Assembly (NCBI RefSeq): GCF_018130505.1 | Contig: NZ_JAFCKH010000020.1 | Span: forward strand, 1-49,733 | DNA: 49,733 nucleotides | Reading direction: 5' to 3' | From: Bradyrhizobium tropiciagri | Lineage (GTDB): Bacteria > Pseudomonadota > Alphaproteobacteria > Rhizobiales > Xanthobacteraceae | Shown here: piece by piece, positions 16,259 through 24,653 of the stretch | How the letters are laid out: each line of letters starts with the position of its first letter | Numbering within the stretch: the stretch's first letter is position 1 | Notes under the pieces: model-generated | The model's input: only the letters and a program-made list of their open reading frames with translations | The model's database searches: none | What the model was told of the DNA's origin: nothing | Position numbers and translations under genes: made by a program

Positions 16259-17482
16259 TCACTGAGGCTGGGAGCTCATCTGTATCGGCGCCGGCTCGCG
16301 TCGCCACCACGAAGCGGCGCGGGCGAGGATGAGGGTTGACACGATGAGCGTGACGCCAAGCCCCGTTGGTTTGCCTGCGAAGTAGCCGGCGACGAGAACG
16401 AGCGCGCAAGCCAGCGCCGGAAGTTCGTAGCCGAGAAATCCGTCCTTCAATCCGATGCGGACCAGGAAGCCGACGGCAACAGCGAGCACCACCATGTCGT
16501 AGATGGCGACATAGGGCGTGGCCAGAAGCGTTCCTGCGGCAAGAGCCGCAGCCTTCAGGCTATAGCGCAGGCGGCTTCGCCACATCAGCGCCAGGCCCAC
16601 CGCAACGAACGCGGCGAGAACGAACTGGAGTGCCCATGCCAATTGCTCGGTGCCCCCGAAATAGCGCACCATCGAGTAGAGGCTCTGCAACTTCCACCAT
16701 GTCGCCTTGCCCTCGCTCATGATCGCCTGCGACGATATCGGCATCCAGCGAAAGAACGCCAGCCAGCTCTCGGTGCCGAAGGCGAGCCAGGAGACGGCGA
16801 CTACTGCGATCGTCGTGATGGCGGCGCTGACGAACACACGCCAATGCCCGGCCGCGCCCAGCACGATCGGAAACAGCAATCCATACTGCGGCTTGTAAGC
16901 CAGCAATCCAAGGCAGATGCCGGCAAGCACCGGGCGGATGGGGATGAGATACAGGGTGCCGCCGATCAGCGCCGCGGTGAGGAAGCCGTTCTGGCCGACC
17001 AGCGCATTGATGAAAACAAATGGAGCTGCGAGCGCGAGCAGGATGCCGAAATTGTGCCCTACGATTGCGCGCATGACGGCGAGATACGGCACGAGACTCG
17101 CGAGAATCCAGCCGAGGTAAGCCACCGAGTACGGCAACAGTGCAAGCGCGCATGCGACGAAGAAGAACGGTGGAGGGTAATGCCAGGGAAAATCGCCTTC
17201 AAAATCCTGACCGAGCTTGGCGACCTCGACCCGCTTCAGGACGTCCCATTCGAACGCTTGCGCCGGAACACCCTCGAGCGCGAGATGCCCGCCAGCCCAG
17301 AAACTGACAAAGTCAGTCGGAATTCCCAAACCGTTTGCATCGTAGATCCAAGCGCGCAAAAGAAACGCCATCACGCAAACCGTCACGTTGATCGCGCAAA
17401 GGGCAAAACAAACTTTTCGCAGCCGTGCGGGAATTTCGATCTGGTTCCAGCCAATTCTTGGCGGAGGGCGGGAGACAGCCAT
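16259..17482 (-). CDS. GT87-family (DUF2029) polytopic glycosyltransferase-like protein
   Basis: 407 residues with about ten hydrophobic segments. Motifs of the GT87/DUF2029 family (polyprenyl-phosphate-mannose-dependent mannosyltransferases of the GT-C fold) are present: an aspartate in the first periplasmic loop (Asp57, PTDFVSFWAGGHLALEG), then HYPPPFFF, LVGQNGFLTAALIG and LAYKPQYGLLFP. ATG start with AGGGA 7 bases before. Family members move sugars from a lipid carrier to an acceptor on the outer side of the inner membrane; donor and acceptor here are unknown. A paralog is at 28787-30046 and a decayed one at about 31898-32065. It is divergent from the large GT-C-like gene at 17834. Confidence 0.85.
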   Translation of the reverse strand: MAVSRPPPRIGWNQIEIPARLRKVCFALCAINVTVCVMAFLLRAWIYDANGLGIPTDFVSFWAGGHLALEGVPAQAFEWDVLKRVEVAKLGQDFEGDFPWHYPPPFFFVACALALLPYSVAYLGWILASLVPYLAVMRAIVGHNFGILLALAAPFVFINALVGQNGFLTAALIGGTLYLIPIRPVLAGICLGLLAYKPQYGLLFPIVLGAAGHWRVFVSAAITTIAVVAVSWLAFGTESWLAFFRWMPISSQAIMSEGKATWWKLQSLYSMVRYFGGTEQLAWALQFVLAAFVAVGLALMWRSRLRYSLKAAALAAGTLLATPYVAIYDMVVLAVAVGFLVRIGLKDGFLGYELPALACALVLVAGYFAGKPTGLGVTLIVSTLILARAASWWRREPAPIQMSSQPQ

Positions 17483-17833
17483 GCAATATCCCTGCTCGAA
17501 ATTACTTCCTGTCGGAAAGCTTCAAGCAATACGGCGCGGAGAGACACGTGTCCAGAATTAGGGTACTTACAAACCAGAACGCGGTTAAAAGCTATCGATT
17601 CCGGCTCCACGCGGTTTTATCCCGTTCGGCATCGCCACCTTCTCGAATAGCTCATTCGGGTCAGGCATTGTCGCGACCTGTCCGAGGCTGATCTCGTGGT
17701 GAATGCTGCGACCTCGACACGGCTCGGCACCACGATCTATTCAGGGGGGCCGGTGCAGCTGTGGTTGTCAATTCCGGTGTGAAAATTAAGCACCGTGAGA
17801 GCTTTTCGTTGCTTCCCGAGCTCGAAGTAGGGG
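17483..17833. other. 351-bp intergenic region between divergent GT-C-type genes
   Basis: No gene is recognised. A short open stretch on the plus strand (about 17680-17783) reads like coding sequence (LVVNAATSTRLGTTIYSGG) but has no start and matches nothing I know; it may be a gene remnant. Promoters for both flanking genes are expected here. Confidence 0.4.
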
Positions 17834-19342
17834 ATGGTCGTTTCCGGGACGGAGGCCATGCTTTCAAACGCTGATCCAGTTCAGGCGGACACGGAGACGA
17901 GCCCGAAGGTAGCGCCCGCGCGCAACGATCACCTTCGGCCGTGGCTGCCATTGCTGTGCGCGGCGATGGTCTGGCTGACGCTCATCACGAGGATCCCCAG
18001 CCTGTTACGGGATGCGGATGTTCACTGGCATATCGTGGTCGGCCAATGGATAGTGGATCACCATGCCGTACCTCACGTTGATCTGTTCTCATTCACGAAG
18101 CTGGGGGCGCCCTGGATAACCAGTGCGTGGTTGTCGGAGGTTCTTTACTTCGCTGCGTTCAGATTGGCGGGGTGGGCAGGGCCTGCACTGCTGTGCGCGC
18201 TATCCGCATCCCTGGCGTTCTTCCTGCTGGCGTCCCTGCTGCTGAAAAGACTGCCGAACGTACCCGTGATGATTCTGGTGAGCGGCGGGATCGCGATCAC
18301 CGCGTTCCATACGCTGGCTCGGCCGCATGTCCTTGTCTTTCCGTTGATGGTGCTGTGGGCCAACGCCCTGGTGGAGGCGAGCGAACAACGTCGAGCGCCT
18401 TCGCTGATCTATCTTCCGCTCATGACGCTGTGGGCCAACCTCCACGGAAGTTTCACGCTGGGACTGGCGCTGATTGCGCCCTTCGCCCTGGAGGCGCTTT
18501 GGACGGCGGACAAATCCGCTCGTGTGACGGTCGCGCTGCAATGGTTTCGATTTGGGGCGCTGGCGCTTGTGGCCGCCTGCATCACCCCGTATGGGCCGGA
18601 ATCCATTCTGGTTACGTTTCGTCTCTTGAGCTTTGGGACGACCATTGCAACCCTCGGCGAGTGGAAGCCGGCGCTCGACTTCGGCGCACTGAACCCGATT
18701 TTGATCTGCTTCATCGCCGGCATCGGCTACGTTCTATACAGCGGATTCAGGCTGCCTCCGATCAGGCTTGCCGTGCTGCTCGCGATCATTTGGCAGACGC
18801 TCGCGCACGTGCGTTATGTCGACGTTTGCGCACTGGTGGCGCCGTTTGTCATCGCCGGTCCTTTAAGCCAGCACCTCTCATGGCCGCAGTTGCAGCACCG
18901 CAGAAAGGTCGTTGCTCCGACGAGGAGGGCGTTTGTCGCAACCATGGTCGCTCTCATGCTCGCGAGCGGCTTGATCGTGGTGACGAAGGATCGCTTGCCA
19001 CCACTCGTTCCGCGCGTCCCGGTCGATAAGCTCAAGGAGCTGCAGGCCAATCGCGTATTGAACGACTACTATTTCGGCGGATATCTGATTTCCCAGGGCG
19101 TCCCGACATTTATCGATTCACGTGCCGAACTGTATGGGCCGGTTTTCCTCGACCGCTATCTGCGAGCGATCTCGCTCGACGATCTGCCGGACTTCGTGAA
19201 GTTGCTCGATGAATACAAAATCGACGCAACGCTGCTGTTCCCGACGACGCAGGCGGTGGGCCTGCTCGATCGAATGCCGGAATGGGAGCGGGCTTATGCC
19301 GATAACGTGGCCGTGGTCCACGTTCGGCGTCGAAGCCGGTAA
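17834..19342 (+). CDS. Polytopic GT-C-like membrane protein, unknown specificity
   Basis: 502 residues. After a polar N-terminus of some 35 residues come about ten transmembrane segments up to residue 385. The first periplasmic loop carries RDADVHWHIVVGQW, with acidic and histidine residues where GT-C enzymes place their catalytic acid. A soluble C-terminal domain (about 395-502) contains VLNDYYFGGYLISQG and FIDSRAELYG, a pair recurring in many bacterial GT-C-like membrane proteins of undefined function. ATG 17834 is used; ATG 17858 lies just behind GGAGG and is an alternative. The gene precedes the flp genes by 437 bp on the same strand. A role in glycosylation of a surface polymer or of pilin is only inference. 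Confidence 0.72.
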   Translation: MVVSGTEAMLSNADPVQADTETSPKVAPARNDHLRPWLPLLCAAMVWLTLITRIPSLLRDADVHWHIVVGQWIVDHHAVPHVDLFSFTKLGAPWITSAWLSEVLYFAAFRLAGWAGPALLCALSASLAFFLLASLLLKRLPNVPVMILVSGGIAITAFHTLARPHVLVFPLMVLWANALVEASEQRRAPSLIYLPLMTLWANLHGSFTLGLALIAPFALEALWTADKSARVTVALQWFRFGALALVAACITPYGPESILVTFRLLSFGTTIATLGEWKPALDFGALNPILICFIAGIGYVLYSGFRLPPIRLAVLLAIIWQTLAHVRYVDVCALVAPFVIAGPLSQHLSWPQLQHRRKVVAPTRRAFVATMVALMLASGLIVVTKDRLPPLVPRVPVDKLKELQANRVLNDYYFGGYLISQGVPTFIDSRAELYGPVFLDRYLRAISLDDLPDFVKLLDEYKIDATLLFPTTQAVGLLDRMPEWERAYADNVAVVHVRRRSR

Positions 19343-19645
19343 GGATCCTCCGACCCTGCGTACGATGGCTGTTGGCGACCACGCAGCGACGGCACTTCGC
19401 CCAGAGCGCCGGCAGCCGGACGGCTCCACAAATGCCTCACAAACTCGGTGATCTTACGGGGAGGGCATGCCGCCGGCTCTTCCCGCAAAGGGTGTCGGAC
19501 CTCCGCAAGACTCGGTCCGTATTCGCACGGAGATCGTGCCGATGTGCCGAGAACAGCGAAAATTCGACAGCTATCTCAATGGATTCCGCCCGAATCTGAT
19601 GTGCATCGGACACGTGGGCGATAAGCCGCAGATGGCGCGGTAGGG

Positions 19646-19660
19646 TTAACAAAGGATTAC
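19646..19660. promoter_or_regulatory. Near-consensus CtrA-type box
   Basis: TTAA-N7-TTAC, one base off the TTAA-N7-TTAA consensus, lies 58 bp upstream of the sigma-54 promoter. Pilin genes of some alphaproteobacteria are CtrA-controlled, so the position is suggestive, but a one-mismatch site of this length is not rare. Confidence 0.3.
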
Positions 19661-19703
19661 CCCGTGACAGATTTCGCGCAAGCTATTATAAAATTGAGCT
19701 TAG

Positions 19704-19720
19704 TTGGCACCGTATTTGCC
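19704..19720 (+). promoter_or_regulatory. Sigma-54 (RpoN) promoter of the flp pilin gene
   Basis: TTGGCACCGTATTTGCC matches the -24/-12 consensus TGGCAC-N5-TTGC. The invariant GG (19706-19707) and GC (19718-19719) are separated by the required 10 bases. Transcription would begin near 19731, giving a leader of about 49 bases before the ATG at 19780. An enhancer-binding activator would be needed; its site was not identified. Confidence 0.8.
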
Positions 19721-19779
19721 CGCCAACTTTAAGCGCCCATTAAGGCGTCAGTTCATCTTAAACAAAGGGATTTTGTCCT

Positions 19780-19992
19780 ATGCTGAAGTATTACATCAAG
19801 ACCACCGAAGCTTTGAAGCGTCTCCGCGACAATGAGGACGGCGTTGTGTCGTTCGAATACGTGATCGTCGCTGCCTGCATCGTGGCCGCCGTGGCTGCTG
19901 CGTTCGGCGCCGGTGGTACTGGTCCCATCGTCGACGCTCTCAGCAGCGCGATCTCGAGCGTCGCTAGCAAGGTCTCTTCTGCCGTTTCCTAA
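19780..19992 (+). CDS. flp: Flp-type major pilin 1
   Basis: 70 residues. The class III (Flp) prepilin leader ends at Gly21, followed by VVSFEYVIVAACIVAAV; Glu at +5 and Tyr at +6 are the hallmark of Flp pilins cut by CpaA/TadV-type peptidases. The mature protein is about 49 residues: a single hydrophobic helix, then GAGGTGPIVDALSSAISS. It is the building unit of the Tad pilus. AAAGGGA precedes the ATG. A sigma-54 promoter lies upstream and a terminator-like hairpin directly downstream, before a second pilin gene, as expected for a highly expressed single-gene message with partial read-through. Confidence 0.96.
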   Translation: MLKYYIKTTEALKRLRDNEDGVVSFEYVIVAACIVAAVAAAFGAGGTGPIVDALSSAISSVASKVSSAVS

Positions 19993-20008
19993 CACGGCCG
20001 TCAGGCAA

Positions 20009-20044
20009 GGGCAGGGGGCTCGAACTGTGCCCCCGCCCCATTTT
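20009..20044 (+). terminator. Terminator between the two flp genes
   Basis: GGGCAGGGGGC (20009-20019) pairs with GCCCCCGCCC (20029-20038), 10 bp with a one-base bulge, around a 9-base loop; CATTTT follows. It would stop most transcripts after the first pilin and let some continue. Confidence 0.7.
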
Positions 20045-20083
20045 GCGGAACAAGATAGTTTTAGCGCGAAAAGGATTCGTCCG

Positions 20084-20296
20084 ATGTTGAAGTATTACAT
20101 CCGGGCCACGGACGCCATGAAGCGTCTGCTTGCCAACGAGAGCGGCGTTGTGTCGTTCGAGTACGTCATTGTCGCCGCTTGTATCGTTGCCGCAGTGGCC
20201 GCTGCATTCGGTGCTGGTGGTACTGGTCCTATCGTCGACGCTCTCAGCAGTGCGATTTCGAGCATCTCCAGCAAGGTCCAGGCTGCCGTAACCTAA
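20084..20296 (+). CDS. flp: Flp-type major pilin 2
   Basis: 70 residues from the ATG at 20084 (AAAAGGA upstream). It is a tandem copy of the first pilin: leader ending at Gly21, then VVSFEYVIVAACIVAAV, and the mature part is identical for 39 residues up to ALSSAISS; only the last ten residues differ (ISSKVQAAVT against VASKVSSAVS). The leaders differ more, as does the nucleotide sequence at silent positions, so the duplication is not recent and the mature sequence is under selection. The C-terminal tail is the exposed part of a pilin, so two variants could make mixed or alternative fibres. Confidence 0.95.
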   Translation: MLKYYIRATDAMKRLLANESGVVSFEYVIVAACIVAAVAAAFGAGGTGPIVDALSSAISSISSKVQAAVT

Positions 20297-20311
20297 CACG
20301 ACTGCCTTCAC

Positions 20312-20344
20312 CCGGAGTGGGACACTGAGCGGTGCCCCCTCCGG
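20312..20344 (+). terminator. Hairpin after the second flp gene
   Basis: CCGGAGTGGGACAC pairs with GTGCCCCCTCCGG with one bulge and one mismatch around a 6-base loop. No T-run follows. It probably protects pilin mRNA or weakly attenuates the downstream cpa genes. Confidence 0.4.
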
Positions 20345-20520
20345 CGTGCTGACTAGGCCTTGTGGCCAGGCGAGAGTGTATTGGTGCCGCGTTCAATTTC
20401 GGGCCCACCGTGTACGCTCGAATGCTGATGATGATCGTTACGTACGAGACGACGAAAGGCGCTGCGCACCGATCAAGGGGACATTGAATTGCTGCCGTCA
20501 TTTTTTTAGGCATTCATTTT

Positions 20521-21027
20521 ATGAGTTGGATTGTTCCCATAACCTCGCTTCTGACAATCCTGTTGTTGTTGTACGTCGCAACGACCGATATCGCGACACG
20601 ATTGATTCAGAATGAGATCTGTTTCGCGGTGGCACTCCTCGGGATCGCCGGCCAATTGGCGGATCCAATGCAAGTTGCCCAATCGCTGATCGTTGCCGCG
20701 ATCCTGCTGCTGCTGCTGTTCGTAATCTACCAGTTTGGAAAGATCGGCGGCGGCGACGTCAAGCTGCTGGTTGCTCTTGCGGTCGGTCTCCCGCTGGCCG
20801 GGGTGGTGCAGTTATTGACGGTGACCGCGCTTGCCGGCGGCGTTCTCGCCCTGGTGCATCTGATGATGCGCGCCCTGCCGTATCCCAGGCTTGCGCCTGC
20901 CGGATCGTCGGTCGTGCGTCGCGTCTATGCAGTCGAGCGCTGGCGGCACTTACGACAGGCACCGCTACCGTACGGGGTTGCGATTGCGAGTGGTGGTATT
21001 TGGACGATTTTGAGCAAAGGATTTTAA
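20521..21027 (+). CDS. cpaA: CpaA/TadV prepilin peptidase (A24 family)
   Basis: 168 residues, hydrophobic throughout. The two catalytic aspartates of the A24 aspartyl peptidases are present: Asp23 in ATTDIATRLIQN and Asp79 in the GGGD motif (IGGGDVKLL). It lacks the N-terminal methylase domain of PilD, as is normal for CpaA. It cleaves the Flp prepilins and the TadE-type pseudopilins after glycine at the cytoplasmic face of the inner membrane. The ribosome site is weak. Its stop is one base before the cpaB ATG, so the genes are one operon. Confidence 0.93.
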   Translation: MSWIVPITSLLTILLLLYVATTDIATRLIQNEICFAVALLGIAGQLADPMQVAQSLIVAAILLLLLFVIYQFGKIGGGDVKLLVALAVGLPLAGVVQLLTVTALAGGVLALVHLMMRALPYPRLAPAGSSVVRRVYAVERWRHLRQAPLPYGVAIASGGIWTILSKGF

Positions 21028-21028
21028 G

Positions 21029-21994
21029 ATGTCATCCGCCTTGCGCCTTTCGATCATTGCGGTTCTGCTCCTGGCAACCACCGCGCTCGGGCTTATCGCC
21101 TATAACATGAACCAGCCGAAAGAGGCGCCGGTGCAGATTGCGGACAAGCCGGTCGCGCCGACGCCTGTCACGGTCGGGTACTTTGTCGCCGCGCGTCCGC
21201 TCACCCGGGGAGCCTTGGCTCGCGAAGAGGACTTCACGGTACGCACGGTGGCGCCGGGAAGCGTTCCGGCAGGTGCGATCCTTGAGACGCCCGACTCCAA
21301 GGCCGGACTTCCGGGCTCCCTGGTTCGCAAGTTTGTCGACGCCGGTTCTCCCATCACGTTGCAGGACATCCTGCGTCCGAAGGACCGCGGTTTCCTCGCG
21401 AGCGTCCTGGCGCCGGACAGCCGCGCCATCAGCATCAAGGTTGACGAGGAGTCCGGCGTCTCCGGCCTGATCCGCCCAGGAGATCATGTCGACGTCGTAT
21501 TGACCCAGGTGTTCGAGAAGGCGGATCCGGCGCGTCGCGCCCTGGCCGAGACCGTGCTGCGCAACGTTCGCATCATTGCGATCGACCAGGAAATTGCGCA
21601 AGGCGGGCGACCTGTCGCCACTGCGGTCGGCAAGGTGGCGCAGACCGTCTCACTGGAGCTTACGCCGGAGCAGGTCAAGAAAGTCACGGTCGCAAAGCAG
21701 CTCGGAACGCTCTCTCTCGCCGTGCGGTCGGCAGTCGATCAGTGGGAGAAGGCGGACAATGGCGCGATGTCCAGCTGCGACGTGTCGCCCGAACTTGCCC
21801 GCCAGAATGCAATTGCCGGCCAGACGGCTGCCGTGGTGGTTCATACGGGAGGCGAGATCAAGCAGTACTCCGTCAGGAAGCAGGACGCCGACGACAGCGT
21901 TGCGATCACCAGCTGTGACGGGGCGGCGCTCGACCCTGGTCGCCAGACCGCCGCGGCGACGACGATCACGAGTAAGGCTTCGGAGAAACGTTGA
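21029..21994 (+). CDS. cpaB: CpaB/RcpC Flp pilus assembly protein
   Basis: 321 residues. A single N-terminal membrane anchor (about 5-25, IIAVLLLATTALGLIAYNM) is followed by a periplasmic SAF-like domain (VGYFVAARPLTRGALAREED at about 49-68) and the RcpC region (SIKVDEESGVSGLIRPGDHV and VVLTQVFEKADP). These are the usual CpaB signatures. The protein is thought to sit in the periplasm next to the secretin. It ends in TGATG, overlapping the cpaE start by one base, so the two are translationally coupled. In many alphaproteobacteria cpaC and cpaD come next; here they are missing from this place. Confidence 0.93.
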   Translation: MSSALRLSIIAVLLLATTALGLIAYNMNQPKEAPVQIADKPVAPTPVTVGYFVAARPLTRGALAREEDFTVRTVAPGSVPAGAILETPDSKAGLPGSLVRKFVDAGSPITLQDILRPKDRGFLASVLAPDSRAISIKVDEESGVSGLIRPGDHVDVVLTQVFEKADPARRALAETVLRNVRIIAIDQEIAQGGRPVATAVGKVAQTVSLELTPEQVKKVTVAKQLGTLSLAVRSAVDQWEKADNGAMSSCDVSPELARQNAIAGQTAAVVVHTGGEIKQYSVRKQDADDSVAITSCDGAALDPGRQTAAATTITSKASEKR

Positions 21995-23187
21995 TGAACA
22001 TCGCCATGATCAACCCGCCTGAAGCTGCACCGATCATCACTCGCGACAAGGTCGTCTGCATTGTCAACGACGAGCTCAGCGCTGCAGCACTTCGCAAGGG
22101 ACTGGATGGCAGCAACCTGTCGATCAAGCGTGGCACCATCCACAATGCCATCAAGATGCTGGAGACCGACACCGATTTGTCTGCGCTGGTGACGGATATC
22201 AGCGGAATCGACGACCCGTTTACCGAATTGGAAAGATTGGCCAGCGTCTGCCCGCCCGACGTGCGGGTGGCCCTCATCGGCGATAACAGGGAGATCACCT
22301 TCTATCGAGAGCTGATGGACATCGGCCTGACCGAGTATCTGCCGAGGCCGATTACGCGGGACGTGGTGCTGGACCAGTTGCGTCCCAAACTGATCGGCGA
22401 GGCGGCGCCGAGCCAGCCCGATCGCGGCGGCCACGTGATCTCGATCTGCGGTGCGCAAGGCGGGGCCGGGGCAACAAGCATTGCCATCAATCTCGCGCTG
22501 CAACTGGCCGAGACCACGAAGGCCAAGGTCGCGCTGCTCGATCTCCATCTGCAAAACGGCGAAACCGCCGTGATGCTGGGTGTCCAACCTGGGCCCGGTC
22601 TGCGCATCGCTCTGGAAAATCCGATGCGGGCGGATACTCTGTTCATCGAACGCGCGGCAATTGCAGTCAACGAGCGCGTATGCCTGGTTTCCGCCGACGA
22701 GGAGCTCGATGCGCAGCTCGACATCACGGAAGCGGGCGTTCGGCACGTTCTGGGTCTGCTTCGGCAACGCTTCAATTACATCGTGGTCGATGTGCCAGTC
22801 CCGTTCCCGCCATCCATCCATCCGGTACTCACCGTTTCCCGTCACGTGCTGGTGCTGTTGGAGGCCGAGGTTACCGGACTTCGCAACGCCCATGCGCTCC
22901 GCAACGCGGTCACCAACATTGCCGGCAAGGACCGGGTCTTTACGTTGCTCAACCGTGCCAATCGGCCCGGGGGCCTTCCCAGAGCCACGATCGTGAAGGC
23001 GCTGGGCGGAGAGCCCGACATGGTCATCCCGGATCTCGGGAAGGGGATGACCCAGGCGGTCAATCTCGGAGTTCCGGCTCTGAAGCATGTTTCCGGACTG
23101 CGGCGCCACCTCGCTCCCATTGTGCGGGAGATCAGCGGTGTCGGTGCCCAGCAGAAGGGACGATGGAAGAGGCTGCTCGGGCTATGA
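21994..23187 (+). CDS. cpaE: CpaE/TadZ pilus localisation ATPase-like protein
   Basis: 397 residues from the ATG at 21994, with GGAG 8 bases before; a TTG one codon higher is the only other option. Residues 17-130 form a receiver-like domain. From about 147 there is a ParA/MinD-like ATPase domain whose P-loop reads CGAQGGAGATS (152-162): the signature and catalytic lysines of the Walker A are absent, as in several TadZ/CpaE proteins, so ATP hydrolysis may be weak or lost. VALLDLHLQNGETAV follows as the Walker B-like stretch. The protein places the pilus machine at its cell site. It overlaps the cpaF start (ATGA). Confidence 0.92.
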   Translation: MNIAMINPPEAAPIITRDKVVCIVNDELSAAALRKGLDGSNLSIKRGTIHNAIKMLETDTDLSALVTDISGIDDPFTELERLASVCPPDVRVALIGDNREITFYRELMDIGLTEYLPRPITRDVVLDQLRPKLIGEAAPSQPDRGGHVISICGAQGGAGATSIAINLALQLAETTKAKVALLDLHLQNGETAVMLGVQPGPGLRIALENPMRADTLFIERAAIAVNERVCLVSADEELDAQLDITEAGVRHVLGLLRQRFNYIVVDVPVPFPPSIHPVLTVSRHVLVLLEAEVTGLRNAHALRNAVTNIAGKDRVFTLLNRANRPGGLPRATIVKALGGEPDMVIPDLGKGMTQAVNLGVPALKHVSGLRRHLAPIVREISGVGAQQKGRWKRLLGL

Positions 23188-24653
23188 AAAAATTCGGTCG
23201 GCGCGAAGACGACGCAACTCATTTGCCTGCATTGTTGGCAGCCCTGCCTGCGTCTCCCCCTGGTTCGCCTAAAGCGCCACCAAGCTTGCCCGCTGCGCCA
23301 AGCCTGGTCTCCGTCGTGCCATCCGTTGCCCCGGCCGCGCCAGCCCCGGCCGCGCCCCCGCCCGCGGCGCCGAAGCGGGCCGAGCCCTCGCATCCGCATT
23401 CCGTGATAACGGCTTCCTTGCGCGAGAAGGTTATCGAGAAAATTGACCCGGCTGCCGCTTTGTCGGTCTCGCGCGATGTTCTTCGGCGGCAGATCGAGGA
23501 AATCATCCATGGAATCGCCAACCAGGAACGGCTCGAATTGTCGGGACGCGAGCAGCTTCAGCTGGCGGAGGAAATTGCGGACGACATGACCGGTTACGGG
23601 CCGCTCCGTCCGCTTTTGCTCGATGAAACGATCAACGACATCATGGTCAACGGACCGAACAACATTTACGTCGAGCGGCGCGGCAAGCTGGAGCGCATCG
23701 CGGTTCGTTTCCGCGACAATGAGCACATTGCGTCCGTGGCGCAGAAGATTGCCGCGCAGGTCGGCCGGCGCGTCGACGAATCCAGCCCGATGGTGGATTG
23801 CCGCTTGCCCGACGGCAGCCGCGTCAACATCATCTTCCCGCCTCTCGCGATTCACAGCCCCTGCATCTCCATCCGCAAATTCCCTAGTCACCGTCTGAAC
23901 ATCGCCGGAATGGTCGCAAACGGCTCGATGACCGCGGCGATGGGACAGTTGCTGGAAATTGCAGCTCGGTCCCGGCTCAATATTCTGGTCTCGGGCGGTA
24001 CCGGCTCGGGCAAGACGACGATGCTCAATGCGATGAGCCAATTCATCGATCACAGCGAGCGCATCGTTACAATCGAGGATGCGGCCGAACTGCAGCTTCA
24101 GCAGCCGCACGTGATCAGCCTGGAGACGCGGCCTCCCAGCATCGAGGGGACCGGGCAGGTGACGCAACGCGATCTGCTGTGGAACGCCCTGCGCATGCGT
24201 CCTGACCGGATCATCGTGGGCGAGGTGCGCAGCGTCGAGGCGTTTGACATGCTGCAGGCGATGAACACCGGCCATGACGGCTCGATCTCCACGGTGCACG
24301 CCAACAGCACCCGAGATGCCCTGACCCGCGTCGAAAACATGGTGCAGATGGGACAGGTCAACCTTCCGCCGCGGGCGATCCGAGCCCAGATCGTCGCTGC
24401 GCTTGACATCATCGTGCAGGTTGAGCGCATGCGGGATGGACAGCGTCGCATCGTTCAGATCAGCGAGGTGATCGGTCTGGAAGGCGATGTGATCACCACC
24501 AATGACATCGCCTCGTTCCAGTATCAGGAGGAGGATGTTCACGGCCGCATCGTGGGCACCTACAGATCCACCCATGCAATCCCGAAATTCAAGAGCCGCC
24601 TTGTCTATTATGGGCTTGATAGTGCCTGGGCCGAGGCCATGAGGCAGATATGA
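23184..24653 (+). CDS. cpaF: CpaF/TadA secretion ATPase
   Basis: 489 residues from the ATG at 23184, which overlaps the cpaE stop (ATGA). An ATG seven codons higher at 23163 is possible, and the frame stays open far upstream through cpaE. Residues about 15-70 are a Pro/Ala-rich low-complexity linker. The VirB11-like ATPase body has [20 protein letters not shown], Walker [13 protein letters not shown] (about 270), the Asp box [12 protein letters not shown], Walker [12 protein letters not shown] and the His box HANSTRDAL. This hexameric ATPase drives Flp pilus extension, and retraction where that occurs, from the cytoplasm. Confidence 0.95.
   Translation: MKKFGRREDDATHLPALLAALPASPPGSPKAPPSLPAAPSLVSVVPSVAPAAPAPAAPPPAAPKRAEPSHPHSVITASLREKVIEKIDPAAALSVSRDVLRRQIEEIIHGIANQERLELSGREQLQLAEEIADDMTGYGPLRPLLLDETINDIMVNGPNNIYVERRGKLERIAVRFRDNEHIASVAQKIAAQVGRRVDESSPMVDCRLPDGSRVNIIFPPLAIHSPCISIRKFPSHRLNIAGMVANGSMTAAMGQLLEIAARSRLNILVSGGTGSGKTTMLNAMSQFIDHSERIVTIEDAAELQLQQPHVISLETRPPSIEGTGQVTQRDLLWNALRMRPDRIIVGEVRSVEAFDMLQAMNTGHDGSISTVHANSTRDALTRVENMVQMGQVNLPPRAIRAQIVAALDIIVQVERMRDGQRRIVQISEVIGLEGDVITTNDIASFQYQEEDVHGRIVGTYRSTHAIPKFKSRLVYYGLDSAWAEAMRQI

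Larger units (their letters stand above)
19343..19779. other. 437-bp leader and promoter region of the flp genes
   Basis: No gene is seen. The part nearest the pilin is AT-rich and holds a near-consensus CtrA-type pair, a sigma-54 promoter and the AAAGGGA ribosome site of the first flp gene. Confidence 0.6.

Noticed and set aside
17680-17783. Short coding-like stretch before the GT-C-like gene at 17834
   Set aside because: About 33 codons with no start codon and no recognised family; too little to call a pseudogene.
23163-23184. Earlier ATG (23163) as the cpaF start
   Set aside because: ATG 23184 overlaps the cpaE stop in the ATGA style used by tadB, tadC and the second tadE gene; the earlier ATG would overlap cpaE by 25 bases.
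22842-24575. 577-codon minus-strand frame opposite cpaE and cpaF
   Set aside because: cpaE and cpaF have full motif sets; the antisense frame has none.
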